Assembly: GCA_023212725.1 (NCBI GenBank)
Contig: JALBYF010000063.1
Coordinates: forward strand, 1-64,000
Source: Tranzscheliella williamsii
Lineage: Eukaryota; Basidiomycota; Ustilaginomycetes; Ustilaginales; Ustilaginaceae
Direction: 5' to 3'
Length of the DNA stretch: 64,000 nucleotides
In this document: positions 20,101-30,498 of the stretch, in pieces
Layout: every line of letters begins with the position of its first letter
Numbering within the stretch: position 1 is the first letter of the stretch
Program-made: the position numbers and the translations under genes
Notes under the pieces: model-generated
Databases searched by the model: none
What the model was told of the DNA's origin: nothing
Seen by the model: only the letters and a program-made list of their open reading frames with translations

Positions 20101-23100
20101 TGCCCAGCGCGCTGAATACACTGTGGAACCCAAGCATGGTCAGACTCTGGCCCAGACCTCTAAGCGCGTATCCCGGCGCGCGCCCTTCTGCTTGCCGTGC
20201 TTCGAAGTCGGCGGCATGATATTGAAAGGCACTGTGCCATTGGCGCTCATGGTGGAATTTCCTAATCAATAGCTCTTGTACCTCGCCATCGGTGATGCCG
20301 TAAAAAGCGTCAGGGTCGTCGACGTTGGTGTAGGCGTGGTACAGCAACTCCGATCTTTCGCGACGATCGCGAGAGCCATCACTGTGCGAAGGATCGTTAG
20401 AGGAGCGACCGTGCTCGATAAAGAGAATGGCTGCTGTGTATAGACCGCAGTCAATGCAACGCTTAGCGACCAGAGTTGCATCGACTTCGTACCAGGAGTA
20501 AGCATCGTCCGGGTCTGCTTCCGAGTTGTGCCATTCGCGAATGCGCAACAATGCATGAATAATGAGCCTCCAACAGGCTCGATCAGCCGTGCGGTGCCTC
20601 AATACTTGTTCGAGGTGTCGCCCAATGGCCTTCCGACAATTACGTAGATATTCAAGCGCATCCCTATCCGACGTACCCGGTGCCGTAGCACGAAGCGTGC
20701 GTTCAGCGTCATTTTCGACGACGTCTGTTGCAGTAAAATTGAGTAGTAGCAGAGGGAGCAATTGTTTTGCAGACTGGGCGTCGTCTACCAAGCCATCTGC
20801 CAGTGAAAAAAAGTTCTCGCCAGAGCTCACTTGCTGAAGCAGTCCACACAGCAGTGATGCTAGGCCGCGAGCCCAATGATCCGATGAGAGCGCTGAATCA
20901 AGTAGGTTCTGGTCGTCCAGTTCTGCCTCTGATCGGACATGCTGGCCTGCGCTAAGAAACATGGGACGCTTTCCAGCCCGAGCCCTACCAAGCAGCGGCC
21001 TTACCGAAATAGGCCACTTGATGTCAGTGTCCTCGGCCATGGACGGATCTGACGACAAGATTCTCTGTAAGACGGTGTACGCTTTGTAAGACCGTTCGGG
21101 CGAAGTACACTGCGCTTGTTGCAGAACAGCCAGAAGGACGGCAGCGCGAAAACTATACCCAGTCCAAATGGGCGTTGACGCCAGAAAGTGCCTGACCTGT
21201 ACGTCCGCGTCAGTCGTCAAGTCATCTACGTCTTTGTCAGAAGCGCTGACTAGCTGGTGCTGAGCCACTATATTGAATATCTCGCCAATGACGTCGGACT
21301 GATCGATCGAGTGGACTGTTTGATTCGTCAGACTTGCTGTCATCCTCTTGATCAACCGCCAGCCTGAAGCCTTGCAGAAGAGCGCCACGCTCTTACTTGA
21401 GGCAGTGCTGAGGGTCGTGCGGATGCGGATAAGGGAGTTCGATGTGAGCGGTATCGCGGGACAGCACTCGAGCGCAGAGGCTACGTTTTCAAGGCTGAGC
21501 AGGCTTTCGACGGCAACGTGCTCTGCCAGTTTGAGGGTTCGCGGCCATAGAAGTACGATCACAGATATAGCCTCTGCTGATCTTCTAGCAACTTCGCTGG
21601 AAATGTCAAGAAGCCAATCTTCTATCTTGTGGCAGTCCTGAGCGTCCTCGTCAAGAGTCATCCCCCATGCCAGGATACAAGAAGCAATCCTGTTATCGGA
21701 GGCTGAACCGAGGCCAGTGCCACAACAAGCTAGGGTTGTCAGTGGCCTCAGATCAGGTCTTAAGTGCCGATGGACTAGCAGCGTCTTGACGCCCTCGAGA
21801 ATCAAGCCTACGTTTGGTTCATCGCGCCAAACGTCGGCTCCACACATCGCCAAATAGAGCCTAAGTGCTGCTATATATCGCAGTTGATCGTTGACGAACC
21901 GAGAGGAGCGCATCATGTAGAATAGATGGCGTAGCACGTTATACGTCACGTCGCGGTGGAACGGGTCTACTTGCATCACCTTTAGCGATGCTAGGCTTTC
22001 ATGAAGGATCAGAGCTGAGAAGAATGGTCGACTCGGTTCGTGAACGGGCGGACCAGTATCTGAAGCAACGTTGTTGGGTGGTGTGAGATCTGCAAGCGTG
22101 GCAGCGCAGACTGCATCTATCTGGCGGATCGAAGCGAGCGCCGCCTGAGAAGCTGTGGGAGCGTCTTGTGCAGGTTCGTAGTACAAGGACAAGAGCTTGG
22201 AAATGACAAGGTCTATAATGTCAACTAGAGACTGTCGCAGCAGCCCATCTTCACTTGATACTCCTAGTGTAAGTAAGCCATCAATGGTCCCTCGACATAT
22301 ATCTTCGTGGGTACCATCTTGCCTTGTGACAGTTGTCTGTGACGCAAAGCCCAAATGGGAGGCGGCGAGGAAAGGCTTGCACTCTTCTAAACCTTGTTCT
22401 ATCGTCCTGCGGGTAAGATGTACCAGCGCATTAAATTGCATTCTTCCATCCTCTGTCTGCGCAGCCAGAAGCATGCTCCCACATGCCTCGAAAGTCCTGT
22501 CCAAGCATTCCCGCTTCGTAGTGAAGCCCACGACTCTCCAAGGGATCTGCAGTGGGTCGTACGAGTTCGTCACCATACCCCAAATGATTTGGCCTGCGAT
22601 CTCTTCGTAGAAAGTGGCAGAGTCAGCAAAGCCGAGTTGCGCAGAGATCTGACGAAAGAGACGTTGTATGATGTGAGTTAGGGACGCCGTTGCGAAAACG
22701 ATCTCCAACAAGTGAAATAGAGCAACCCTGCGCATGGTGGAACTAGCGATCGCAACGTTTGCGAGGCTGATAGCCCTCGTCAGGATGCCTTGAGGTACCA
22801 TGTGATCGCTGGGCAGCTCTTGCCGAAACTTCTCGTATATGGCGACTGGATCCTGGTCATCGCAGGTAGAGCAGACGATGCTTGAAGCGGCTACTGGAGA
22901 GCCCAAGGAACGAACGCGGATGTCGATGTCGGCATTGACCTTGAGCAACGTAGAAATTGGGGTAGCAGAGGTAGTCGCACCGTCTCTCCCTTCCCATAGT
23001 AGTCCAGTGGGGTCCTGCTGAATACACAACGCTAGGAAGCGCGCAGAAGCAATTCGAACCTGCCAGGGAGAACGCCCTCTGGGCTTGCTGACTTGCTCAG

Positions 23101-26100
23101 CGAAAAAAATGGAAAGCATCCGCACCTGCTCGAAAAGATCCGAGTATTGAACCTGATGTTCCAGCACGTGTGGCAATACGCTGGTCACAGATTCAATGGC
23201 CGCCAGTCGCGCTCGTGGTTCTCGCGCATACTCGTACGTCGCCAGGAGATCCGAGCCAACCCGGTCAAGCGTGTCGGATAGATCTCTCTGGCTCATCCAA
23301 AGGTTGCCTTCTGCATACAGACGCAAAAGGATAGGCGCCATTGTCATGATTGCGCCGATTGAGCACTCGAAGAAGATGTCGATGAGGGCTGTGTCTTGTC
23401 GAGGGCCCTTCTCCCCGGAAGCTAAACTTGGAACACATACAAGAAGACGACAAGACATGTCAATGGCATCTCGCACAACTCTTGGACAAACGTTTGCGGT
23501 AATTCGACTCCTCCGGTCGACGTTTTCCCTGCGGACAGCGAGCTGGTCAAGACCGACGAATTCGTCCCGAGCCGATCCAAGTTCCGGAGAGGGCATAGAA
23601 CCTGAAGGACCTTCACGGACTAGCATTTGCAGAAATTGCGATACAGCATCCAAGATCGGCTCCACTAGACCGACGTCTCGTATAGACGGCCAAATGCGTT
23701 CAAGGTTCCGGTCAAGCCGCAAGTTGGGCTTGTGATCCTTCATATCTCGTGCTGGAGATGTAGTATTGGGCTGTGAAATAGCGTTTTGAACCACTCCACT
23801 TTGGGGCCCCAGAGCCATGATGAGAGGCTCAGCAGCCGAGGTATTGATAGGTTGATGATCTGGTAGGAGGCATTCCAAATGTTGTAGGACAAGGATTTTG
23901 TCGACCAATCGTAAGGTTTCCGAGCTGATCGTCAGAGCTAGAACGCCATGCAACAAGGCGCAAGAATTGCAAATCAAGTCGCTGGGATCTTTCTGTACCG
24001 GTAGATCCGGGTTCTGCGGGGAGAGTTGAAGACCGAGTAGTGCCAGCTGTATAACGCTAGTCATCTGCGCAAGCGACCAGTACCTAGCAGTGTCTGTATA
24101 GCCTCGAATGTCCCGTTCTGCGCCGTCGCCTTTCAATGCAAGCAGGGCCATCCGGACACGCTTCGTGACCATACTGGTAATGTGGTGCGTTTCATCCACG
24201 AGGCTTGTTGCGAGGATTTCTTTTGAAGCATCTGTGTCGATTTGTGTGTCTGCAGTTCTGGGAGCTTTGTATGACAATAGATCTGCATCCTCAGCCTGAG
24301 CTGCCAACATGAGCACGCGTAGGCTCTTCAAGTATGCTCGGCGGCGTAAAAATTCTATGACATCCACTTCCAACGAGGGCGAGGAAAAATGTCCGGCTGA
24401 TGTCGGCCTATTCTTGGCAGCTAGGGTGGAAAAGAGGTATGATATGTCCTCGAAAGGTATAAACTGAGATATACCAGCTTGCGACTGACCCTGATGAGAC
24501 GAAAGGTCGATCGTGTAGAGAGTTGCGACCCAGTTCGATATTCTACGCCTGGGCTCCGAGTATTGGTAGACCATCCTGGACGACGTGAATTGAAGCAGGG
24601 TCGAGATGAAGTGGCATATTGTATCGCAAAGGAAGGAGGGTCCCTGGGTCTCCAGCTCGTTGAGCAACCGTACTACGTCTGGGCGTATCTTTGGTTCTGG
24701 GATGGTATGGGCAACGATGACTTCGTAAAGAAGATGAGCTGCGGCACGAGAAAGGGTCCGCGTTGGGAGATTTCTCAAAGCAAGTGCCCAGGCTTGTTTT
24801 GTTCCACTGGAGACGATGTCGGTGACGCTCGCATCGGCGCGAGATTTATTTTGCTGCCGAATGAGGGCAGCCAAGCCGATCATGCTCCATGAGGCCAGTT
24901 CTTCGTTTGGATCAGCGGCTAGACGCAGCAAAGTGGCCCATGCTTCTCGCCGGTAGAGAGGCCGCAGAGAATCAAATTGATCTATGCTGAGAAATACGAG
25001 CAATTGTAAGCTGCTTAGCCGCAGAGTGTTGCCAGAGCTGGACGTGTTGACGCTAGTACGAAGCAGGTCGAGAAGCCCAGCTATGCTTGATCTCAAAGCG
25101 CCTGGCGAGTTTCTACGAGGATCCTGACGGTCTCGCTTCTGTGGGCTAGATGTGAGATGCGATGATGCCCGCTTCCTCTTACTGCGAGACGTTGAGGTAG
25201 CCATCGTCGCTTCAGGCGTTCTCGGAACAGCGTGTTCGGGAGCAAGCTCGTCGGATTGCATCGCATCTTCTGTCTCGATGCTTTGAGCGGAGAGCAAATG
25301 AGCGAAGATGCCAACTTGGAGGTCTAACTTCGCCCAAGCACAAGCGTCTTGTTCGGTGAACAATGGTCCAGGATGGAAGACATCTTTGCATAGAGTGGTT
25401 GTAGAAGGCCGCGAGCCTTTATCGTGGAGCCGGAAAAGGATTGTGTCCAAGCGGAGAGCTTCCAGCGCCCAGCGACTTTCGCCATCGTGAAGAAGAAGGT
25501 CGTGTATAGCGGCAATAAAGGATTCAACGCGGTGCTTCAGAGTAGTTTGAGAAGGTGAGTGAGGCGTCATGGAAACCATCTCGAAATGTGGAGAGTTGTA
25601 TGCGACCAAGAGGGGTATGACAATCTGGAGGTAGAGTAACAATTGCTTTTTGAGAGGCCTTGATTTGGTTGTCCACAAAGAAAGTATGGTCGTTTGGGAG
25701 GCCAGGGCGGAGAGGATTACTTCTTGTGTGTTGTTGAGTTCGAGATGTTCCAGCAGGCAAACCAAACCGCGGATAGCAGGGAGGTGGGCGGAGGACTCGG
25801 AGCTGGCGCTGATGAGAAAGGTGGTGTAGTCTAAAAGTAGGCGGAGTCCATGCCCTGCCGAGCCAAGCAGAGGTGCGTTGTTTGACGAGACAAGATGTTG
25901 GAGGCAGGTGGCGAAACCAGCATCCTCCAGACTCAAGCTGCGTTGAGAGATGGGTTGGTTCTGCGAGGTCAACGCTAGGAGACGCTGTGCTGGCTCACCA
26001 TCGGAAAGGCGTGTGTTTTGATCTCTCTTGAGCAGCGCATCAAAGCAGATCATGACCGCTTCAGCCCAGTCGTCCTCGTCAAGATGATCGACATGATGCC

Positions 26101-26527
26101 GGTGTCGCAGGATCGAGGAGAGAGATGATACATAAGCAGAGGTGATGAGGCTCGGCAGCTTACCCTCCAGCTTCAACATCTGTAGTATATGGGCAACGAG
26201 CGCTTTCACCACCTTGCGATGTAGGAGGCTGGATGACTGGTCCACCAAGAAACGCAACGTTTGCGCAGCTCTCTGGAATCTGGCTATGGCCATAGGCTGA
26301 GCGCCAGCCCAGGAACCCTTCTTTAAGCAGGCATTCTTCTCCGAGACAAGACACGAAAAGAGTGACTGAAACGTTCTGAGCCATGGCTTGCCGTCTCGCT
26401 TTGGGTCAAGCTGACTGACGTGGTCTTGCTCAGCAAATATGTGTTCCAGCGCCTCTAGACCTTCGACGCGGTCCTTGACCTTTTCGCTGCGAAGCTGCTC
26501 GAGAGCATCTTGAAGTGAGAAACCCAT
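17114..26527 (-). CDS. TEL1: Tel1/ATM checkpoint kinase (PIKK family)
   Basis: A single 3137-aa ORF without introns, ATG at 26525-26527. The N-terminus (LQDALEQLRSEKVKDRVEGL, residues 5-24) fits the TAN motif found in Tel1/ATM. A long HEAT-like helical region follows, then a FAT region (from about residue 2000). The PI3K-like kinase domain shows FKRDDDLRQDAVMQ near 2790, LGLGDRHVSNILL near 2940 and HIDFGVAFDQGK near 2960; all catalytic motifs are intact. The last 31 residues (LSVEYTVNDLIQQAMDAGHL...) are the FATC domain. The TAN motif and PELVPFRLTRDIVDGMG support Tel1 over Mec1/ATR or TOR. Role: the kinase recruited by MRN to double-strand breaks and telomeres. Confidence 0.95.
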   Translation of the reverse strand: MGFSLQDALEQLRSEKVKDRVEGLEALEHIFAEQDHVSQLDPKRDGKPWLRTFQSLFSCLVSEKNACLKKGSWAGAQPMAIARFQRAAQTLRFLVDQSSSLLHRKVVKALVAHILQMLKLEGKLPSLITSAYVSSLSSILRHRHHVDHLDEDDWAEAVMICFDALLKRDQNTRLSDGEPAQRLLALTSQNQPISQRSLSLEDAGFATCLQHLVSSNNAPLLGSAGHGLRLLLDYTTFLISASSESSAHLPAIRGLVCLLEHLELNNTQEVILSALASQTTILSLWTTKSRPLKKQLLLYLQIVIPLLVAYNSPHFEMVSMTPHSPSQTTLKHRVESFIAAIHDLLLHDGESRWALEALRLDTILFRLHDKGSRPSTTTLCKDVFHPGPLFTEQDACAWAKLDLQVGIFAHLLSAQSIETEDAMQSDELAPEHAVPRTPEATMATSTSRSKRKRASSHLTSSPQKRDRQDPRRNSPGALRSSIAGLLDLLRTSVNTSSSGNTLRLSSLQLLVFLSIDQFDSLRPLYRREAWATLLRLAADPNEELASWSMIGLAALIRQQNKSRADASVTDIVSSGTKQAWALALRNLPTRTLSRAAAHLLYEVIVAHTIPEPKIRPDVVRLLNELETQGPSFLCDTICHFISTLLQFTSSRMVYQYSEPRRRISNWVATLYTIDLSSHQGQSQAGISQFIPFEDISYLFSTLAAKNRPTSAGHFSSPSLEVDVIEFLRRRAYLKSLRVLMLAAQAEDADLLSYKAPRTADTQIDTDASKEILATSLVDETHHITSMVTKRVRMALLALKGDGAERDIRGYTDTARYWSLAQMTSVIQLALLGLQLSPQNPDLPVQKDPSDLICNSCALLHGVLALTISSETLRLVDKILVLQHLECLLPDHQPINTSAAEPLIMALGPQSGVVQNAISQPNTTSPARDMKDHKPNLRLDRNLERIWPSIRDVGLVEPILDAVSQFLQMLVREGPSGSMPSPELGSARDEFVGLDQLAVRRENVDRRSRITANVCPRVVRDAIDMSCRLLVCVPSLASGEKGPRQDTALIDIFFECSIGAIMTMAPILLRLYAEGNLWMSQRDLSDTLDRVGSDLLATYEYAREPRARLAAIESVTSVLPHVLEHQVQYSDLFEQVRMLSIFFAEQVSKPRGRSPWQVRIASARFLALCIQQDPTGLLWEGRDGATTSATPISTLLKVNADIDIRVRSLGSPVAASSIVCSTCDDQDPVAIYEKFRQELPSDHMVPQGILTRAISLANVAIASSTMRRVALFHLLEIVFATASLTHIIQRLFRQISAQLGFADSATFYEEIAGQIIWGMVTNSYDPLQIPWRVVGFTTKRECLDRTFEACGSMLLAAQTEDGRMQFNALVHLTRRTIEQGLEECKPFLAASHLGFASQTTVTRQDGTHEDICRGTIDGLLTLGVSSEDGLLRQSLVDIIDLVISKLLSLYYEPAQDAPTASQAALASIRQIDAVCAATLADLTPPNNVASDTGPPVHEPSRPFFSALILHESLASLKVMQVDPFHRDVTYNVLRHLFYMMRSSRFVNDQLRYIAALRLYLAMCGADVWRDEPNVGLILEGVKTLLVHRHLRPDLRPLTTLACCGTGLGSASDNRIASCILAWGMTLDEDAQDCHKIEDWLLDISSEVARRSAEAISVIVLLWPRTLKLAEHVAVESLLSLENVASALECCPAIPLTSNSLIRIRTTLSTASSKSVALFCKASGWRLIKRMTASLTNQTVHSIDQSDVIGEIFNIVAQHQLVSASDKDVDDLTTDADVQVRHFLASTPIWTGYSFRAAVLLAVLQQAQCTSPERSYKAYTVLQRILSSDPSMAEDTDIKWPISVRPLLGRARAGKRPMFLSAGQHVRSEAELDDQNLLDSALSSDHWARGLASLLCGLLQQVSSGENFFSLADGLVDDAQSAKQLLPLLLLNFTATDVVENDAERTLRATAPGTSDRDALEYLRNCRKAIGRHLEQVLRHRTADRACWRLIIHALLRIREWHNSEADPDDAYSWYEVDATLVAKRCIDCGLYTAAILFIEHGRSSNDPSHSDGSRDRRERSELLYHAYTNVDDPDAFYGITDGEVQELLIRKFHHERQWHSAFQYHAADFEARQAEGRAPGYALRGLGQSLTMLGFHSVFSALGRQPNAWNDSADGYSAETTGYTSWDVPGLQSASIIAEDTVTSVLKALHQASMEQDIDAQLERAFRVQLQSLVSLTAESASKLQMAQGDLLALRQVQDWRKISSKFGVDEAVSHFRGFWLHLGVPETFDLAEKVLTARQSILQAARRRTRAKQIGDLMEPCAEEMAKLERSVLVVLSSRARDQEQLQTAINATTRAQLIEAELNDDANVAQEEFAAVLWEQGEHTSAMHLLSRVSDSVTAAAGSPAKERHRKAMLLSTLAQWRATARSQIPREIDKELFEPALSLTKSARFGREQSAPVEQSTIAYKWAKFAEDHYRSSNVAEIGRLQLYIERRREEIAQNQEEYDRTMSKTEKQKLLQFQRQAEKILRQDVAHLKDLEASRTLFLRRSVVMYGRALSTSDDHGDAVSRLISLWFEFAADRELNRVLASCLSAIPSRKFVPLMHQLSARLSDDQQQATSDGFQAILSNLLLRMSRDHPFHTLYAIFALVKTGADMRAAMQRGASRRSQTIAAQPPLSQQELRSTAAEKIWNQVKKQATLSKRIKAFEEVCISYVEWAEFDLTSRPERYFQSNGAVRKGSLRIPPSGELRLSKLKNVDVPVATADLDIDHTCQYKTFVAIARYSETFTTAGGIHLPKISECIGSDGQRYKQLFKRDDDLRQDAVMQQVFRMVNGLLESDRRTRERNLLVRTYCVIPLGPQCGLLEFVVNTMPLGEVLMAMHAKYRPKDLSPAQARNKLREAQSLPASDKLDVFLDVCEQMRPALRYFFTETQKVPRHWFATRLRYTRSVATNSIVGHILGLGDRHVSNILLDKQSGELVHIDFGVAFDQGKLLPIPELVPFRLTRDIVDGMGMNGVEGTFRRCCEETLRVLRAHQDVIKTVLEVFRHDPLFAWTSNPIKVLRAQESDGETLPAASLEGSERSATRAPAPSVSKGENRGNHGGFVGLDTAELSADRAVTSVLSKLSTSLSVEYTVNDLIQQAMDAGHLSAIFHGWQAAL

Positions 26528-27248
26528 TGTGTTGCCGACCCACGGAACGCCTCCTGTCCGAATGGTCGCTACGAGCGGCCGAGGGACAGTTGTGCGTGTC
26601 TCTCCCGGCGTGTCTCTCCCGGTTCGACAGCGGCAGCCAAGACGGCAAGGTCGTTACAACACGATCGTTACTCGGCCATGCGCAATCAAATCGGTAGAAC
26701 GGTCGATCCCCAAGCGGCAAAGCAGCGAGAAGCGGCCATTGGCGTCAAAGGCGATGAGATGAGCCGGGTGGCAAGATCGATCGCTTCGTGGCGAAAGAGA
26801 AAGCACTACGCCGAATCCCAATCCCAATCTCAACGTATGTATGTGCTTATAAGAAGGGTCCAAGCTCAGCCTTTGCAGAATGCAGCTTGAGAAGGATTCA
26901 GCCAAATAAATGCACAAATTGATAGCGAGAACGTGATGCAAACGATGGCAGCAAGGTGTTGGTCTCTGTTAGTTTGCCCTGTTGGCTGTGGTAGGCGCTG
27001 TGATGCGGCTGTAGGCAGATAGGCAGATAGATAACTTGGCGCTGACAGCTCTTGGCCTCCACTCGCAAACCTTTCTACGGCCAAGCTGTCACGGCTTCTC
27101 ATTCACACCCTATTGCTTAGCTTCCATTCACCTGCTTGTTTCCATTCTCTCTTGGCGCGGCGTCCGAACAGCAGTTGCCCTTTGCGGAACACGGTGATAC
27201 CTGCTGCACAGCCGTACGCAGCGTGTAGTCGCCGGGACAGTCGCAACG
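26528..27248. promoter_or_regulatory. Divergent promoter region TEL1 / TYR1
   Basis: 721 bp between two divergent starts. It includes a CCAATC/CCAATCTC short repeat near 26817-26835 and gcagata repeats near 27013-27030. No ORF or RNA gene is recognisable. Confidence 0.45.
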
Positions 27249-28709
27249 ATGGCTTCCGAGATGGAGACCGTTGAAATCGGCATTATCGGCATGGGTGATA
27301 TGGGCCGACTGTACGCTACCAAGATGAGGGATGCCGGCTGGAAGAGGTAAGTTGGGTTGGCGCATGTATACACAGTGTCTTCCTCCCACCCCGCTAACGG
27401 TCATCCACCTCTGTGACTCAGAGTCAACGTCTGCGATCGGCCAGAAAAGTACCAAAGTCTCCAGGCCGAATTCGAAGGGTCTGGCATCACTGTGCTCCGC
27501 GACGGACATCTGGTTTCAAGAAGAAGCGACTTTATCATCTACTCGGTCGAAGCCGCCTTTATCGATTCCGTCGTGCAGCAGTATGGCCCGTCTACCAAGA
27601 TGGGCTCGATCGTAGCAGGCCAGACATCCGTCAAGGCGCCAGAAAGGGAGGCGTTTGAAAAGCATCTTCCAGCTGACGTATTTATCGTCTCCTGTCACTC
27701 TATGCACGGGCCCAAGGTAGATCCCACCGGACAGCCGCTGATCCTGATCCAGCATCGAGCGCCAGACGACAAGCTCAGGTTGGTTGAGCGCATCATGGCC
27801 TGCTTCAAGTCGAATTTTGTCTATCTGACCTACGAGGAGCATGATACCGTCACAGCCAACACTCAGGCTGTCACGCACGCCGCGTTCTTGTCTATGGGCA
27901 CGGCGTGGTCCTGCTCTAACCAGTATCCTTGGGAGTCCGAAAGATATCCAGGTGGGATCGAGACGGTCAAGATGAACATTTGCCTACGTATCTATTCGGC
28001 CAAGTGGCACGTCTATGCTGGCCTGGCGCTTCTCAACCCGGCCGCCAAGACCCAGGTGACACAGTACGCTCAGAGTTGCACAGATCTATTCAAGCTTATG
28101 GTGGCAGAGAAAGAAGACGAGCTGGTAAAACGCGTCTTTGCGGCGCGGCAAAAAGTGTTCGGTTGGGAGCGCGACGAGGAAAGCAACAGCATCAAGACCC
28201 GCAACGGTTCCAAAGAGGAGCGCAAGCCTATTCTGATGAGCGACACGCTGCTCGACCAGTTCCACATGGCGGCGCGCAAGGCGAAGCTGTCTGGCGATGG
28301 CGAGTCTGGCGAGAAGGCCGGGTCGGTGGGCGGCCAACCGCCACCCAACTCGCACCTCTCGCTGTTGGCGATCGTCGACTGCTGGAGCTCGCTGGGGATT
28401 GATCCGTACGGCCACCTCGACCTTGCAGCAACGCCCGTCTTCCGGATCTGGATCGGCGTGTGCGAGTACCTCTTTCGCTCGCCGCAGCGACTCCGCCAGG
28501 CGTGTCGTGCCGCAGCGCGCGACAACAGCTTCCGCGCTGACGACACCGAGTTCGTCATCGCCTCCCGCGGATGGGCACAGGCAGTCCAGTTCGGCAACTT
28601 CGACAGCTACCAACGACGCTTTGAGGAGACGAGCAAGTTCTTCGAACCCCGCTTCGCCGAAGCGAGCGCCATCGGCGCCGAAATGCTCAAAGTCGTCCTC
28701 GCCACCTGA
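27249..28709 (+). CDS. TYR1: Prephenate dehydrogenase (tyrosine biosynthesis)
   Basis: Two exons, 27249-27346 and 27422-28709. The GTAAGT donor and CTCAG acceptor join in phase 2, giving 461 aa. Exon 1 carries the start and the dinucleotide-binding loop (EIGIIGMGDMGRLYATKM). Exon 2 has VNVCDRPEKYQSLQ, SDFIIYSVEAAFIDSVVQ, GSIVAGQTSVKAPE, VSCHSMHGPKVDPTGQPL and THAAFLSMGTAWSC, which is the fungal Tyr1 pattern. It converts prephenate to 4-hydroxyphenylpyruvate by NADP-dependent oxidative decarboxylation in the cytosol. Yeast Tyr1 is about 450 aa, so the length fits. It is divergent from TEL1 and convergent with the snRNP 27K gene (216 bp apart). Confidence 0.93.
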
Positions 28710-28925
28710 TCTCCCCTCATCGGGCAAACATCCAGGCTGCTGTGCGCTTCCTCGTCCAGCCCGCGGTTCATTTGCCTTGTCCTTGAAGGCGGGCACTGGT
28801 CTCACATATTCACTTCTCACGCTTCGTGAGATCATCTCCACACGTTATTATGAAGTGGGCAAAGGATGCTTGCCATTGTGCGCGACGGGCAAACGGGCGT
28901 GGTATTGCAATGGTATACGGCGACG

Positions 28926-29678
28926 TCACTTGATCTTGTCCAGCGGGCGATTGAAGCCTCCTTTGCTGTTTGTCAGAGAAGAGGGAGAAGGCAGGTCAGA
29001 TCAGGCATATTTCGGCAAGAAAGGGGGGCAAGTCCGTCGCATATCTCGAAAAGAGAGGAGCGAGGGCGGCGAGCGAAAAGCGTACCGGTTCATGTACTGT
29101 CTCCAGGTGCGCTCCTTCTTGATTTCTGCAGCGCCTGCATCGTTGCCCTTGACCTTCTGGCCCTTTGTGGAGCCGAAGCCGGCGAAGCCCATCATGGCGG
29201 CCAATGGGTCGTCGGCGGCGGGGGCATCGGAGGGGCTTGCGGGGTCATGTATCTCGCCTGGTTCGGCGGGTTGTTCTGCATCTGTGTTGTGTGGCGGGGG
29301 TGGGATGGGCTGTGGAGGAGGGGGTGGCGGGGGGTTGGCGGTGCGGGCGGGGCGCAGCGGGGGGGGTGACCTGCTGCGGGGGTGTTCTCTGCGTGGCGGA
29401 GGGCGGGGGTCGTCGCGCGCGTGGCGCTCGTACGCGCTAGGACGGGGGCGCGGCGGACGGTCGTGGTAGCGCTCGTCCCGGCTACGCGCCGCAGGGTCGT
29501 GGTAGGCACCACGACCGGCATCCGCAGCGCGTCCGCCCCGCGAAGACGGGCTCGCACTGCGCCGTCGCGACCGCGAGCTGGAGTCCGCCTCATACCGCAC
29601 CTCCCGCCGCCCATCCCCCCTTGCTCCTCCGTAGCCATCCCGCCGCGGCACCGGCGGCGAAGTCCTCCTGCCACTCAT
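28926..29678 (-). CDS. SNRNP27: U4/U6.U5 tri-snRNP 27 kDa protein (SNRNP27 family)
   Basis: Two exons on the minus strand, 29678-29086 and 28965-28926, giving 210 aa. The last exon is only 40 nt and is essential: it completes the family's C-terminal signature YMNR|KGGFNRPLDKIK across a GTACGC...ACAG intron. Just upstream is the conserved MMGFAGFGSTKGQKVKGND. The N-terminal 130 residues are Arg/Ser/Pro/Asp-rich, as in the RS-like arm of SNRNP27K/RY1. The start is ATG at 29676-29678 (MSGRRTSPPV). The protein is a spliceosomal tri-snRNP component. Without the terminal exon the frame reads into the intron and ends in a nonsense tail, so automated annotation may get this gene wrong. Confidence 0.92.
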
Positions 29679-29977
29679 GACGCTGTATCGGCGGCGAACA
29701 ATGGCTGCAAATGGTGCAGAAACAACCCTGCTCCGCCTTTCAGCTGCAACAGAGTGGAGGTAGACCGGCCATGACATGTGTTCTAACATACAAATATTTG
29801 TGCGTGTTAGTACAGTGAAGTGTGAGTATCGTGCGACAAATCCACGCGCCGCTGCTCGGAGCCGAGCCCGGTCGCCATTCTAACCAGCCAAGGCGGGCGC
29901 AGCTGCAATGTCTGCCCACAGGCCCGCTTGTCTCGAGGCCACCACCACCTGCAACGTAACGCTCAGTGTCCGACAAG

Positions 29978-30498
29978 ATGGCTGGCGGAGGATACCGTAA
30001 GTTTGGGCCACGGGGTGCGCGCCGGCACGATGCTGCTTGCTGACCGATCCACCCGTCCCCTGGTGCCGTGTGCTCGATGGCTGCTAGACCCATACAAGAC
30101 CGATCCGGCCCTGGATCGGTGGCAGAACATGGTAGGTACCCCTGCCGCCACCCTGTGTCGGCCGTGCATTGTGTGACTGACCCGCGGCTGCTCCGGCGCA
30201 TGACACCTCAGCACTCGACCATGTACCAACGCTTCCGGATGACACCGTCCAAGACGCGCGCCGTGCTGATGTGGGGCCTCGCCGTCCCCGTCCTCACCTG
30301 GTACGCCGCCTCCTACACCGACGTAAGTACTCTTGCGCCTATGAAACCGTCCCCGCGCCTCCGATTCCCGTGCTGACAAACCGCCGCGCTCCTGCGTCAT
30401 GACTACAGGACCGATGGGAGCTCCGCGGAAAGACGAGACAGGACTCGCTGCTCCGCCACGCCCCCGCCTCGGCCCAGGACGCTCAGGAAGACAACTAG
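29978..30498 (+). CDS. Mitochondrial complex I subunit NDUFB4/B15-like
   Basis: Four small exons: 29978-29996, 30088-30131, 30212-30322 and 30409-30498. All introns are GT-AG (GTAAGT, GTAGGT, GTAAGT donors), and the joins give an uninterrupted 87-aa protein. It begins MAGGGYHPYKTDPALDRW. Then come YQRFRMTPSKTRAVLMWG, one hydrophobic segment (VLMWGLAVPVLTWYAASY) and DRWELRGKTRQDSLL. The DPAL-W, FR-TP and W--RGK pattern matches the fungal NADH:ubiquinone oxidoreductase B15/NDUFB4 accessory subunit, a single-pass inner-membrane protein of the membrane arm. It is divergent from the snRNP 27K gene, with start codons 299 bp apart. No single exon is long enough to be found by ORF size. Confidence 0.85.

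Noticed and set aside
17114..26527. Assignment of the PIKK gene as Mec1/ATR or TOR
   Set aside because: The N-terminal TAN motif and the kinase/FATC details fit Tel1/ATM; no FRB domain of TOR is seen.
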